From: Clostridiales bacterium
GTDB taxonomy: Bacteria; Bacillota; Clostridia; Clostridiales; Caloramatoraceae
Length of the DNA: 7,382 bases
Direction: 5' to 3'
NCBI GenBank assembly: GCA_026416355.1
Contig: JAOAFH010000153.1
Coordinates: 1 to 7,382, forward strand
Part shown: in pieces, positions 1 through 6,098 of the stretch
Numbering within the stretch: the first letter of the stretch is position 1
Layout: every line of letters begins with the position of its first letter
Translations under genes and position numbers: made by a program
The notes under the pieces: generated by a model
Told to the model about the DNA's origin: nothing
The model's database searches: none
Seen by the model: only the letters and a program-made list of their open reading frames with translations

Positions 1-1005
1 TCCTATAGCCTTCTTTGCAAATTCAGTATTTACAATATCCTTATATGGTGGACGTTTAGGAATTAAGTTAGGATTGTATGATTGAATAATATCCATTAAT
101 CTTGATAAAGATTCTTCTTCAAGAACAGGTGTTTTAGCCCAAGTGTCTTGGTTTTTATATCTTTCAACAACTTTTTCAAGTACATCTATATCTGAACCAG
201 GGAAAAATTCTTTAACTGCTTCAGCAATTTCCTTTGATGAATGGTTTTGAGTCCAAACAATCCCTTTGTAAATGGCATTGGTAAATTTTTGAATAATGTC
301 AGGGTTTTCGTTAATATATGATTTGGTTGCAAAGAAACAAGTATAAGGAATTTCACCTGATGCCTTACCTATTGATGCAACTACATATCCACCATTTTCT
401 TTTTCAAGCATACTTGCAGTTGGTTCAAATAGAGCAACATAGTCACCAGTACCTGATTTAAATGCTTGAGCAGTTGCAGTAAATGCTATATTTGTTATGA
501 TATTTACATCCTTTTGAGGAGTAAGTCCATGGTTCCTTAATACATATTCAAGTGCCATTTCAGGAACGCCACCAGGACGACCACCGATTATTGTTTTTCC
601 CTTTAGGTTTTCCCATGCAAAATCCTGTTCATTTGTTCTACTTACTAAGAATGATCCATCTCGTTTTGTAAGCTGTGCAAATACAATGGCATAATCTTCT
701 CTACCTTGATTGTAAAGATAAATTACTTGTTCAGGACCGCAGAAGCCAATGTCAGCATTTTTAGATAAAACTTGTTGCATTGTTTTATCGGCACCTTGGC
801 CAGTTGTTAGTTCGATTTCTAATCCTTCTTCTTCAAAAAAGCCTTGGTTTATAGCTACATACATTGGTGCATAAAATATGGAACGAACTACTTCATTTAA
901 ACGTACTTTAACTAGATTTTTTGGTTCTTCTTTTTTGCATCCAGCAAATAGAGTGATTATTAGTGTAATGATAACTACTAATGTTATGGATTTTCTAGCA
1001 TTCAT
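1..1005 (-). CDS. ABC transporter solute-binding lipoprotein, NMT1/SsuA-like (3' end cut by window)
   Basis: Reading the minus strand from ATG at 1005 gives 335 open codons with no stop before the window edge. The N-terminus is a lipoprotein signal: basic residues (N2-K5), a hydrophobic stretch (I7-F20) and a lipobox LFAGC with Cys23 as the likely lipidated residue, so the mature protein should be anchored outside the cytoplasmic membrane. The mature part reads like the NMT1/THI5/SsuA periplasmic-binding family: 'FYAPMYVAINQGFFEEEGLE' near the start, then a stretch with 'ADIGFCGPEQV', then 'NLKGKTIIGGRPGG'. Such proteins capture small organic solutes (sulfonates, nitrate, pyrimidine precursors) for an ABC permease and ATPase. 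The substrate cannot be read from sequence, and I saw no thiamine (TPP) riboswitch upstream. The Shine-Dalgarno AAAGGGG (1013-1019) lies 7 bases before ATG and fixes the start. Family members are about 330 residues, so little is probably missing. Permease and ATPase genes would be expected further left. Confidence 0.85.
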   Translation of the reverse strand, partial: MNARKSITLVVIITLIITLFAGCKKEEPKNLVKVRLNEVVRSIFYAPMYVAINQGFFEEEGLEIELTTGQGADKTMQQVLSKNADIGFCGPEQVIYLYNQGREDYAIVFAQLTKRDGSFLVSRTNEQDFAWENLKGKTIIGGRPGGVPEMALEYVLRNHGLTPQKDVNIITNIAFTATAQAFKSGTGDYVALFEPTASMLEKENGGYVVASIGKASGEIPYTCFFATKSYINENPDIIQKFTNAIYKGIVWTQNHSSKEIAEAVKEFFPGSDIDVLEKVVERYKNQDTWAKTPVLEEESLSRLMDIIQSYNPNLIPKRPPYKDIVNTEFAKKAIG

Positions 1006-1037
1006 AGTATTACCCCTTTCTTTGTATATCACTTTAT

Positions 1038-1071
1038 ATTATGAAATAACAAAGAGGACGGTTACTTATTT
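1038..1071 (-). promoter_or_regulatory. Possible promoter and hairpin region for the solute-binding protein gene
   Basis: On the minus strand CATAAT (complement of 1038-1043) is a 5/6 match to a -10 box and would give a leader of about 25 bases. No good -35 box is visible at the right spacing. Directly upstream, 1044-1071, is an inverted repeat (AAATAA / TTATTT) enclosing a 16-base loop with the relatively GC-rich core AGAGGACGG. If the -10 call is right, this repeat covers the -35 area and could be an operator. It could equally be the remnant of a dispersed repeat. The call is weak. Confidence 0.25.
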
Positions 1072-1107
1072 TTATATTTATTAAATAATATCAATTTGTT
1101 TATGGGG

Positions 1108-1136
1108 TTGATTTATTGTGGAAATAATGTAATAAT
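1108..1136 (+). promoter_or_regulatory. Candidate extended -10 promoter for the TM2-like membrane protein gene
   Basis: TTGATT (1108-1113, 4/6 to the -35 consensus) is followed after 17 bases by AATAAT (1131-1136, 5/6 to the -10 consensus). A TG one base upstream of the -10 (1128-1129) makes it an extended -10. The implied start is near 1143, giving a leader of about 25 bases before ATG 1168. The region is A/T-rich, so chance matches are common. Confidence 0.45.
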
Positions 1137-1167
1137 TATATAAAGATTACGAAGAGGGGTGATATAT

Positions 1168-1656
1168 ATGAGAAGAAATAGTTTATCAACCTTTATAGCA
1201 GCCTTAATCCCAGGTATAGGTTATATGTATTTAGGTTTATACAAAAAAGGTTTAGAAGCGTTAGCTTTATTTTTGTTAATAAAACCTATATTTACAATAG
1301 TTGGGCTATCACCTATTGGTGGAATATTAAGATTTATAGTATGGATATATGCATTTATTGATACATTTAAAGTTGCAGCATTACAAGACATGGGACAATA
1401 TGTTGAAGATGACACATTTATATTAGGTAATTTTATAACAAAGGATGCTTATGGCAAAAATACAAGAATTGATAGCAATTTCTTAATAACAGTGCTAGCA
1501 TTATTATTAATTTTTGTGGGTGTATTTTCAATTTTAAATAAGGCTCTAGGAACAAATGAACTTTATATTATGATTAAATCCTTTGTTAGATTATACTTTG
1601 TTCCAGTTATAATGGTGTTAGGTGGATTTTATCTTCTATTTCAAAGAAGAAGATAA
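1168..1656 (+). CDS. Multi-pass membrane protein with TM2-like N-terminus, unknown function
   Basis: This encodes 162 residues. The reading frame is open from a GTG at 1159, but that GTG lies inside the Shine-Dalgarno sequence (AGAGGGGTGAT, 1153-1163, a near match to the 16S rRNA 3' end complement), so ATG 1168 is the likely start. Residues 13-29 carry the pattern PGIGYMYLGLYKKGLE, resembling the Pro-Gly / Gly-Tyr / Leu-Gly turn of TM2-type domains. Hydrophobic segments lie at about 7-24, 30-50, 52-68, 105-127 and 139-157. Between the third and fourth is a charged loop of about 35 residues (DMGQYVEDD onward). The tail ends in QRRR, suggesting a cytoplasmic C-terminus. The last segment resembles the short membrane modules of LiaF-like or DUF5668 proteins, but only loosely. 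I do not recognise a specific function. There is no terminator behind it: the valS promoter starts 7 bases after the stop, so its transcript probably runs into the T-box. Confidence 0.8.
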   Translation: MRRNSLSTFIAALIPGIGYMYLGLYKKGLEALALFLLIKPIFTIVGLSPIGGILRFIVWIYAFIDTFKVAALQDMGQYVEDDTFILGNFITKDAYGKNTRIDSNFLITVLALLLIFVGVFSILNKALGTNELYIMIKSFVRLYFVPVIMVLGGFYLLFQRRR

Positions 1657-1662
1657 ATTTAG

Positions 1663-1690
1663 TTGACAAATTTTTTATTTTTCATATAAT
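1663..1690 (+). promoter_or_regulatory. Strong sigma-A-type promoter of the T-box/valS transcript
   Basis: TTGACA (1663-1668) and TATAAT (1685-1690) both match consensus perfectly, with a 16-base A/T-rich spacer. Transcription should start near 1697. The promoter begins only 6 bases beyond the stop codon of the preceding membrane-protein gene. It is the best promoter in the window, as expected for an operon whose output is set by attenuation rather than initiation. Confidence 0.85.
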
Positions 1691-1696
1691 AGTAAA

Positions 1697-1938
1697 TAAA
1701 AGTTTATATTAAAATGCTATGAAGAAGAGGAGTAAGTAGCACCGCCTAATAGAGAGGAAGATTCATAGGCTGAAAAATCTTCTTAGGAAAGGACTGCTGA
1801 AGGTAGCTTCTGAGCTTTTCATCTGAAATTATAGTAAGATGAAACGGAATATCCGTTATAAAAACGAGTGCTGCATTTTGCAGAATTAAGGTGGTACCGC
1901 GGTCCTTCGCCCTTTTTGCGAAGGGCCTTTTAATTTTT
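1697..1938 (+). promoter_or_regulatory. T-box riboswitch leader, valine (GUA specifier), upstream of valS
   Basis: The leader binds tRNA-Val and lets transcription continue when the tRNA is uncharged. Stem I: AGTAG (1735-1739) pairs with CTGCT (1794-1798) above the specifier loop. The distal part has GAAGAT (1757-1762) pairing with ATCTTC (1777-1782). The specifier is GTA at 1803-1805 in GAAG-GTA-G, a valine codon that fits the downstream gene. The stem II region contains AACGGA/TCCGTT (1843-1848/1852-1857), including the conserved CCGTTA block. Stem III is CTGCA/TGCAG (1871-1875/1879-1883). The T-box core AAGGTGGTACCGCG starts at 1888. In the antiterminator AAGG (1888-1891) pairs with CCTT (1911-1914) and GCG (1899-1901) with CGC (1908-1910), leaving bulge TGGTACC. 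The TGGT of the bulge would pair with a tRNA ending ACCA. The pairing was worked out by eye. The class is well established, and the match of specifier to valS makes the call secure. Confidence 0.95.
1901..1938 (+). terminator. T-box intrinsic terminator (alternative to the antiterminator)
   Basis: GGTCCTTCGC (1901-1910) pairs with GCGAAGGGCC (1918-1927), 10 pairs with one G-U, around a 7-base loop. The T-rich tract TTTTAATTTTT follows at 1928-1938. The left arm shares the bases that the antiterminator needs (1901, 1908-1910), so the two folds exclude each other. It probably also ends transcripts entering from the upstream membrane-protein gene. Confidence 0.93.
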
Positions 1939-1951
1939 AGGGGGTGTATCA

Positions 1952-2110
1952 TTGGGCTATATATTAGCATTAATTGGAGCTATTTTTACATACCGTTCAG
2001 AGAAAGTTATTAAGTATTTAAATCTAAATTCAGAAAAAGAATTAATTATAAAACTATTTGGTCTATTAGTTGCAACTGTTGGATGTTTAATTATTATGGA
2101 TGTAATATAA
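1952..2110 (+). CDS. Small membrane peptide (52 aa, TTG start) in the T-box/valS operon
   Basis: The frame is open for 52 codons from TTG 1952 to TAA 2108-2110, starting with MGYILALIGAIFTY. A good Shine-Dalgarno (AGGGGGTG, 1939-1946) begins one base after the terminator's T tract and sits 5 bases before TTG. No in-frame ATG occurs until residue 49, so TTG is the only sensible start. The peptide has a short hydrophobic N-terminal segment (2-14), a polar middle (RSEKVIKYLNLNSEKE, 15-30) and a second hydrophobic segment (31-52) with GLLVATVG. This looks like a two-helix hairpin membrane peptide. It ends 16 bases before valS ATG and lies downstream of the T-box terminator, so it should be made only when tRNA-Val is uncharged, together with ValS. 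I do not recognise a family. It could be a genuine small protein or a decayed or regulatory leader ORF. The strong SD, the clean membrane pattern and its spanning of nearly the whole gap favour a real gene. Confidence 0.65.
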   Translation: MGYILALIGAIFTYRSEKVIKYLNLNSEKELIIKLFGLLVATVGCLIIMDVI

Positions 2111-2126
2111 GAAGGAGGTAAAGTAA

Positions 2127-4778
2127 ATGGAGGATAACAAGAATATTGCTAAAAATTATAATCCAAAGGATTTTGAAGAAAGACTTTATAATGAATGGAT
2201 AGAAAATGGATATTTTACTCCAAAGGTTAATGAAGACAGAAAACCATTTACAATCGTTATGCCACCACCAAATATCACAGGACAACTTCACATGGGGCAT
2301 GCCCTAGATAATACTCTTCAAGATGCTTTAATAAGATGGAAGAGAATGCAAGGATATGAAGCACTTTGGTTACCAGGAGAAGACCATGCAAGTATTGCTA
2401 CTGAAGTTAAAGTTGAAAATGAGCTAGCTAAAAAGGGAATATATAAAAAAGAAATTGGAAGAGAAGAATTTTTAAATCATGTTTGGGATTGGACTCACAC
2501 ATATAGAGAAAGAATTAAAAAGCAGCTTCAAAAGATGGGTGCATCATGCGACTGGACTCGTGAAAGATTTACAATGGATGAAGGACTAAACAAGGCTGTT
2601 AGGGAAGTTTTTGTTAGACTATATAACAAGGGGTTAATTTATAGAGGAAACAGAATAATCAACTGGTGCCCAAGATGTATGACAGCACTATCAGATGCAG
2701 AAATTGAATATCAAGAAAAACAAGGTAATTTATGGCATATTAAATATCCTGTAAAAGATAGTGATGAGTATATAGTTATTGCAACAACAAGACCAGAAAC
2801 TATGCTTGGAGATGTTGCTGTTGCAGTAAATCCAAATGACGAAAGATATAAGCACTTAATTGGAAAAATGCTTGTATTGCCTCTTGTTAATAGAGAAATA
2901 CCTGTTATTGCAGATGAATATGTTGAAATGGAATTTGGAACAGGTGCTGTAAAGATTACTCCTGCACATGATCCAAATGATTTTGAAGTTGGTCAAAGAC
3001 ATGGTCTTGAACAAACAGTTGTTATGAATGACAACGGTACAATGAATGAGCTTGCTGGTAAATATGCAGGACTTGATAGATATGAAGCAAGAAAAGAAAT
3101 AGTAAATGATTTAAGTAAGCTAGGATTCCTAGTTAAAATAGAAGAACACAACCACAATGTTGGTTCACACGATAGATGTGGAACAACAGTTGAACCACTT
3201 CTTTCAAAACAATGGTTTGTTAAGATGAAACCACTTGCAGAACCAGCAATTGAAGCGGTTAGAAAAGGCGAAGTAGAGTTTGTACCAGAGAGATTTGCAA
3301 AGGTATATTATAATTGGATGGAAAACATTCAAGATTGGTGTATCTCAAGACAGCTTTGGTGGGGACACAGAATTCCTGTTTGGTATTGTCAAACATGTGG
3401 TGAAGTTATAGTTTCTTCAAATGATCCAGATGTATGTCCAAGTTGTAAATCAAGTAACTTAAAGCAAGATGAAGATGTTTTAGATACATGGTTTAGTTCA
3501 GCACTTTGGCCATTCTCAACATTAGGCTGGCCAGATAATACAGAAGACCTTAAATATTTCTTCCCAACAGATGTACTTGTTACAGGATATGATATAATAT
3601 TCTTCTGGGTTGCAAGAATGATATTCTCAGCAATAAATGAAATGGGAGAAGTTCCATTTAAACACGTTTTAATTCATGGAATTGTTAGAGATTCACAGGG
3701 AAGAAAGATGTCTAAGTCACTAGGAAACGGAATTGATCCACTAGAAGTTATTGATGAATATGGAGCAGATGCTCTTAGATTTACTCTAATTACAGGTAAC
3801 TCACCTGGAAATGATATGAGATTCTATATGGAAAGAGTAGAAGCATCAAGAAATTTTGCAAACAAGATATGGAATGCTTCAAGATTTATGCTTATGAATT
3901 ATGACCAAGAATTAGTAAATAAGTATAAATCAGAAGTAAGCAATATTAGAAATTCAGCTGATAGATGGATAGTAAGCAGAATAAATGAAGTTGCAAAAGA
4001 AGTTACTGAAAACATGAATAAATTTGAAATGGGAATTGCTGCTCAAAAAATATATGACTTTATTTGGTCAGAGCTTTGTGACTGGTATATAGAACTTGTA
4101 AAACCAAGATTATATGGTGAAGATGAAAAATCTAAGGCAGCAGCTCAAATAACATTAATTGAAGTATTGAAGGATAGTTTAAAATTACTTCATCCATTTA
4201 TGCCATTTATAACTGAAGAAATATATAAACATATAACTGATGAAACACCATCTATAACAATTGCAAAGTGGCCAGAGTATAGTGAAGACAAAAATTATCA
4301 AGAAGACGTTAAGGCAATGGAATTTGTTATTGAGGCAATAAAGTCTATAAGAAATATTAGAGCAGAAATGAATGTTCCAAATTCAAGAAGAGCAAAAATA
4401 ATGTTAATACCATCAAGTGATATAGCTAAAAATGCATTTGAAGATGGATTAGTTTATTTTGAAAAACTTGCATTTGCATCAGAGGTTGTATTTGTAAATA
4501 AAGAGGATGTTCCAAGTGATGCTGTATCAGCTGTTACAGAAGGAACACAAATATATATGCCTCTTGAAGATTTGATTGATAAACAAAAGGAAATAGAAAG
4601 ATTAACAAAAGAAAAGGAAAAACTAGAAAAGGAAGTTGAAAGGGCAGAAAGCAAGCTTAACAATCCAAACTTTGTTGCTAAAGCACCACAAAAGCTTGTT
4701 GATGAGGAAAAGGAAAAACTAGAAAAATATAAAGAAATGCTAAATAAGGTTGTTGAAAGATTAGAGGCTATGAAGTAG
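2127..4778 (+). CDS. valS: Valyl-tRNA synthetase
   Basis: The 883-residue product attaches valine to tRNA-Val in the cytoplasm and edits mischarged threonine; the length is normal for a bacterial ValRS. Class I signatures are HMGH (55-58, the HIGH motif, after PPPNITGQL) and KMSKS (527-531, in GRKMSKSLGNGIDP). The CP1 editing domain shows TTRPET (220-225) and HDPND (281-285), the latter holding the conserved aspartates of the editing pocket. Cysteine pairs CPRC (181-184), CQTC (421-424) and CPSC (437-440) look like zinc-binding knuckles. The anticodon-binding helical domain follows KMSKS, and the C-terminus (about 815-883) is the typical ValRS charged coiled-coil arm with LNNPNFVAKAP. ATG 2127 is preceded by GAAGGAGG (2111-2118), an excellent Shine-Dalgarno. 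Expression is governed by the valine T-box, with the 52-residue membrane peptide ORF translated just before it. A strong terminator follows. Confidence 0.98.
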   Translation: MEDNKNIAKNYNPKDFEERLYNEWIENGYFTPKVNEDRKPFTIVMPPPNITGQLHMGHALDNTLQDALIRWKRMQGYEALWLPGEDHASIATEVKVENELAKKGIYKKEIGREEFLNHVWDWTHTYRERIKKQLQKMGASCDWTRERFTMDEGLNKAVREVFVRLYNKGLIYRGNRIINWCPRCMTALSDAEIEYQEKQGNLWHIKYPVKDSDEYIVIATTRPETMLGDVAVAVNPNDERYKHLIGKMLVLPLVNREIPVIADEYVEMEFGTGAVKITPAHDPNDFEVGQRHGLEQTVVMNDNGTMNELAGKYAGLDRYEARKEIVNDLSKLGFLVKIEEHNHNVGSHDRCGTTVEPLLSKQWFVKMKPLAEPAIEAVRKGEVEFVPERFAKVYYNWMENIQDWCISRQLWWGHRIPVWYCQTCGEVIVSSNDPDVCPSCKSSNLKQDEDVLDTWFSSALWPFSTLGWPDNTEDLKYFFPTDVLVTGYDIIFFWVARMIFSAINEMGEVPFKHVLIHGIVRDSQGRKMSKSLGNGIDPLEVIDEYGADALRFTLITGNSPGNDMRFYMERVEASRNFANKIWNASRFMLMNYDQELVNKYKSEVSNIRNSADRWIVSRINEVAKEVTENMNKFEMGIAAQKIYDFIWSELCDWYIELVKPRLYGEDEKSKAAAQITLIEVLKDSLKLLHPFMPFITEEIYKHITDETPSITIAKWPEYSEDKNYQEDVKAMEFVIEAIKSIRNIRAEMNVPNSRRAKIMLIPSSDIAKNAFEDGLVYFEKLAFASEVVFVNKEDVPSDAVSAVTEGTQIYMPLEDLIDKQKEIERLTKEKEKLEKEVERAESKLNNPNFVAKAPQKLVDEEKEKLEKYKEMLNKVVERLEAMK

Positions 4779-4808
4779 TAAAATTTTAAAATATAATAAA
4801 TTGATAGG

Positions 4809-4854
4809 CCATAAAGTATTTGTTAAAAATAAATACTTTATGGTTTAATTTTTT
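4809..4854 (+). terminator. Intrinsic terminator of valS
   Basis: CCATAAAGTATTT (4809-4821) and AAATACTTTATGG (4831-4843) form a perfect 13-bp stem around a 9-base loop. It is followed by the T-rich tract TTTAATTTTTT (4844-4854). It lies 31 bases after the valS stop and separates valS from the patatin-like gene. Confidence 0.9.
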
Positions 4855-4896
4855 GTGTAAATATTTGTTTGTAAATTTTTTGAGATGCTTTATGAC

Positions 4897-4934
4897 TTAA
4901 ATTAAGTTCATTTAATTTAAACAAAGAATATAAT
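4897..4934 (+). promoter_or_regulatory. Promoter region of the patatin-like gene with an inverted repeat
   Basis: A perfect TATAAT lies at 4929-4934. The -35 area at proper spacing is poor (GTTCAT 4906-4911 or TTCATT 4907-4912). It sits in the centre of a perfect 9-bp inverted repeat: TTAAATTAA (4897-4905) and TTAATTTAA (4912-4920). A repeat centred on a weak -35 suggests a regulator site, but the arms are pure A/T and could arise by chance in this genome. The implied transcript start (about 4941) lies beyond the first ATG of the gene and favours the second (4965). Confidence 0.45.
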
Positions 4935-4937
4935 AAT

Positions 4938-5879
4938 ATGAATCAATTATTTAGGCATAAAGTTATGTTTGTTGATGGAGTATTTGAAGGTGGAGGAGTA
5001 AAAGGAGTAGCATTTATTGGTGCTATAAAGTGTTTAGAGGATAATGGATATAAATTTAAAAAAGTTGCTGGTACATCGGCAGGTGCAATTATTGCAGCAC
5101 TAGTATCTGCTGGGTATACTGCAGATGAAATTAAACAAATATTTTTTAGGCAAGATTTTAGTTTGTTTCAAGATAAAGATATAGTTCAATCTATACCTGT
5201 AGTTGGAGGTATATTAGGGCTTTTATCATCAAAGGCTTTATATGCAGGTGACTATTTTGAACAATGGATAGAAAATTTATTAAAAATAAAAGGTAAAACA
5301 AAATTTAAAGATTTACTAGATGGGAATGAATTTAAACTTAAAATAATAGCCTCAGATATAACAAGAAAAGATTTGTTAATTCTTCCAGATGATTTATCTA
5401 ACTATGGTATAGATCCATTGGATTTTGATATAGCAAAGGCTGTTAGGATGAGTATGAGTATACCACTTTATTTTAAACCAGTTGAGCTAATTCATAAAAA
5501 TGGAATAAGCTATGTGGTTGATGGAGGGATTTTAAGTAACTTTCCTGTATGGATATTTGATGTTGAAGGAATACCTCGTTGGCCAACATTTGGATTTAAA
5601 TTGCAAGAACCTTCCCCAAGGAAGGATATAAAGAACACAAGATTGAAAGAGTATATTATGGATATAGTAAATACTATGCTTGAAGAAAATGAAATGAGAT
5701 ATATAAAGAATAAGGACTTTGTAAGAACAATATTAATACCGACTTTAGGAGTAAACACCACAGACTTTAACATTACAAGGAGTATAAAAGAGAAACTATA
5801 TTATTCGGGTTACGACGCTGCTAAACAATTTATAAGTCAGTGGGATTTTAAAGAATATATAATAAAATATAGAATGTAA
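4938..5879 (+). CDS. Patatin-like phospholipase
   Basis: Up to 313 residues. This is a patatin-family lipid acyl hydrolase, predicted to cleave acyl chains from phospholipids or related lipids. Visible are the oxyanion-hole loop EGGGVKG (17-23), the nucleophile elbow GTSAG with Ser47 (45-49) and the catalytic DGG with Asp195 (195-197, in YVVDGGILSNFP), so the Ser-Asp dyad is complete. There is no signal peptide or membrane segment, so it is probably cytoplasmic. The start is uncertain. ATG 4938 has no Shine-Dalgarno and overlaps the end of the best -10 box (TATAAT 4929-4934). ATG 4965 (residue 10) starts MFVDGVFEGGG, has AGG 9 bases upstream, fits a transcript starting near 4941, and would give 304 residues with the conserved motif close to the N-terminus, as is usual for this family. 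The gene sits alone between valS and folC. The physiological substrate is unknown; lipid turnover or fatty-acid recycling is a guess. Confidence 0.92.
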   Translation: MNQLFRHKVMFVDGVFEGGGVKGVAFIGAIKCLEDNGYKFKKVAGTSAGAIIAALVSAGYTADEIKQIFFRQDFSLFQDKDIVQSIPVVGGILGLLSSKALYAGDYFEQWIENLLKIKGKTKFKDLLDGNEFKLKIIASDITRKDLLILPDDLSNYGIDPLDFDIAKAVRMSMSIPLYFKPVELIHKNGISYVVDGGILSNFPVWIFDVEGIPRWPTFGFKLQEPSPRKDIKNTRLKEYIMDIVNTMLEENEMRYIKNKDFVRTILIPTLGVNTTDFNITRSIKEKLYYSGYDAAKQFISQWDFKEYIIKYRM

Positions 5880-6020
5880 TATTTTTTAAGCTAAATGTAT
5901 TTCTAGAATAACAGGATGTATTGTTGATAAAGTAGTATAATCTGTGCTTGTTGCATACATGATTACAAAAATATAACTAACATGTAATATTGGAAAATAT
6001 AAAATTAGTATCTACTAGTG
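5880..6020. other. Non-coding spacer between the patatin-like gene and its terminator
   Basis: About 140 A/T-rich bases between the patatin stop and the next hairpin. No ORF with a ribosome binding site was seen. A TATAAT (5936-5941) is present without a -35 box at useful spacing. A short inverted repeat (TACATG 5956-5961 / CATGTA 5981-5986) is weak. Most likely this is an untranslated 3' region, though a small RNA cannot be excluded. Confidence 0.4.
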
Positions 6021-6060
6021 CCATGAACAAACATTTATTGTTCATGGTGTTTTTGTTTTA
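6021..6060 (+). terminator. Intrinsic terminator of the patatin-like gene
   Basis: CCATGAACAA (6021-6030) and TTGTTCATGG (6038-6047) form a perfect 10-bp stem with a 7-base loop. G-T pairs could extend it at the base. A T-rich tract (TGTTTTTGTTTTA) follows. It lies about 140 bases beyond the patatin stop and immediately before the folC promoter. Confidence 0.8.
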
Positions 6061-6069
6061 TGGTATAAT
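6041..6069 (+). promoter_or_regulatory. Extended -10 promoter of folC
   Basis: TGGTATAAT (6061-6069) is a perfect extended -10 (TGnTATAAT). At 17-base spacing the -35 position is TTCATG (6041-6046), a weak match located inside the 3' arm of the preceding terminator hairpin. Extended -10 promoters tolerate a poor -35. Transcription would start near 6076, giving a leader of about 23 bases. Confidence 0.6.
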
Positions 6070-6098
6070 TTATTTAAATTATGCTAAGGAGTGGGAAA

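Noticed and set aside
878..1084. Plus-strand reading frame of 68 codons overlapping the start of the solute-binding protein gene
   Set aside because: It is antisense to a well-supported lipoprotein gene, including its signal peptide and Shine-Dalgarno, and has no ribosome site of its own.
1006..1110. Possible TPP or other riboswitch in front of the NMT1-like gene
   Set aside because: The conserved TPP elements were not found and the probable leader is only about 25 bases.
1159..1167. GTG 1159 as the start of the membrane-protein gene
   Set aside because: It falls within the near-consensus Shine-Dalgarno sequence, which is properly spaced for ATG 1168.
1746..1970. Minus-strand reading frame of 74 codons across the T-box leader
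   Set aside because: It is the antisense of a structured RNA leader, has no ribosome binding site, and its open frame follows from the leader sequence.
5913..5941. Promoter at TATAAT 5936-5941
   Set aside because: No -35 box at 16-18 bases spacing, no TG extension, and no ORF or obvious RNA follows before the terminator at 6021.
5956..5986. Short inverted repeat TACATG / CATGTA after the patatin-like gene
   Set aside because: Only six pairs with a 19-base loop in A/T-rich DNA and no T tract; not distinguishable from chance.
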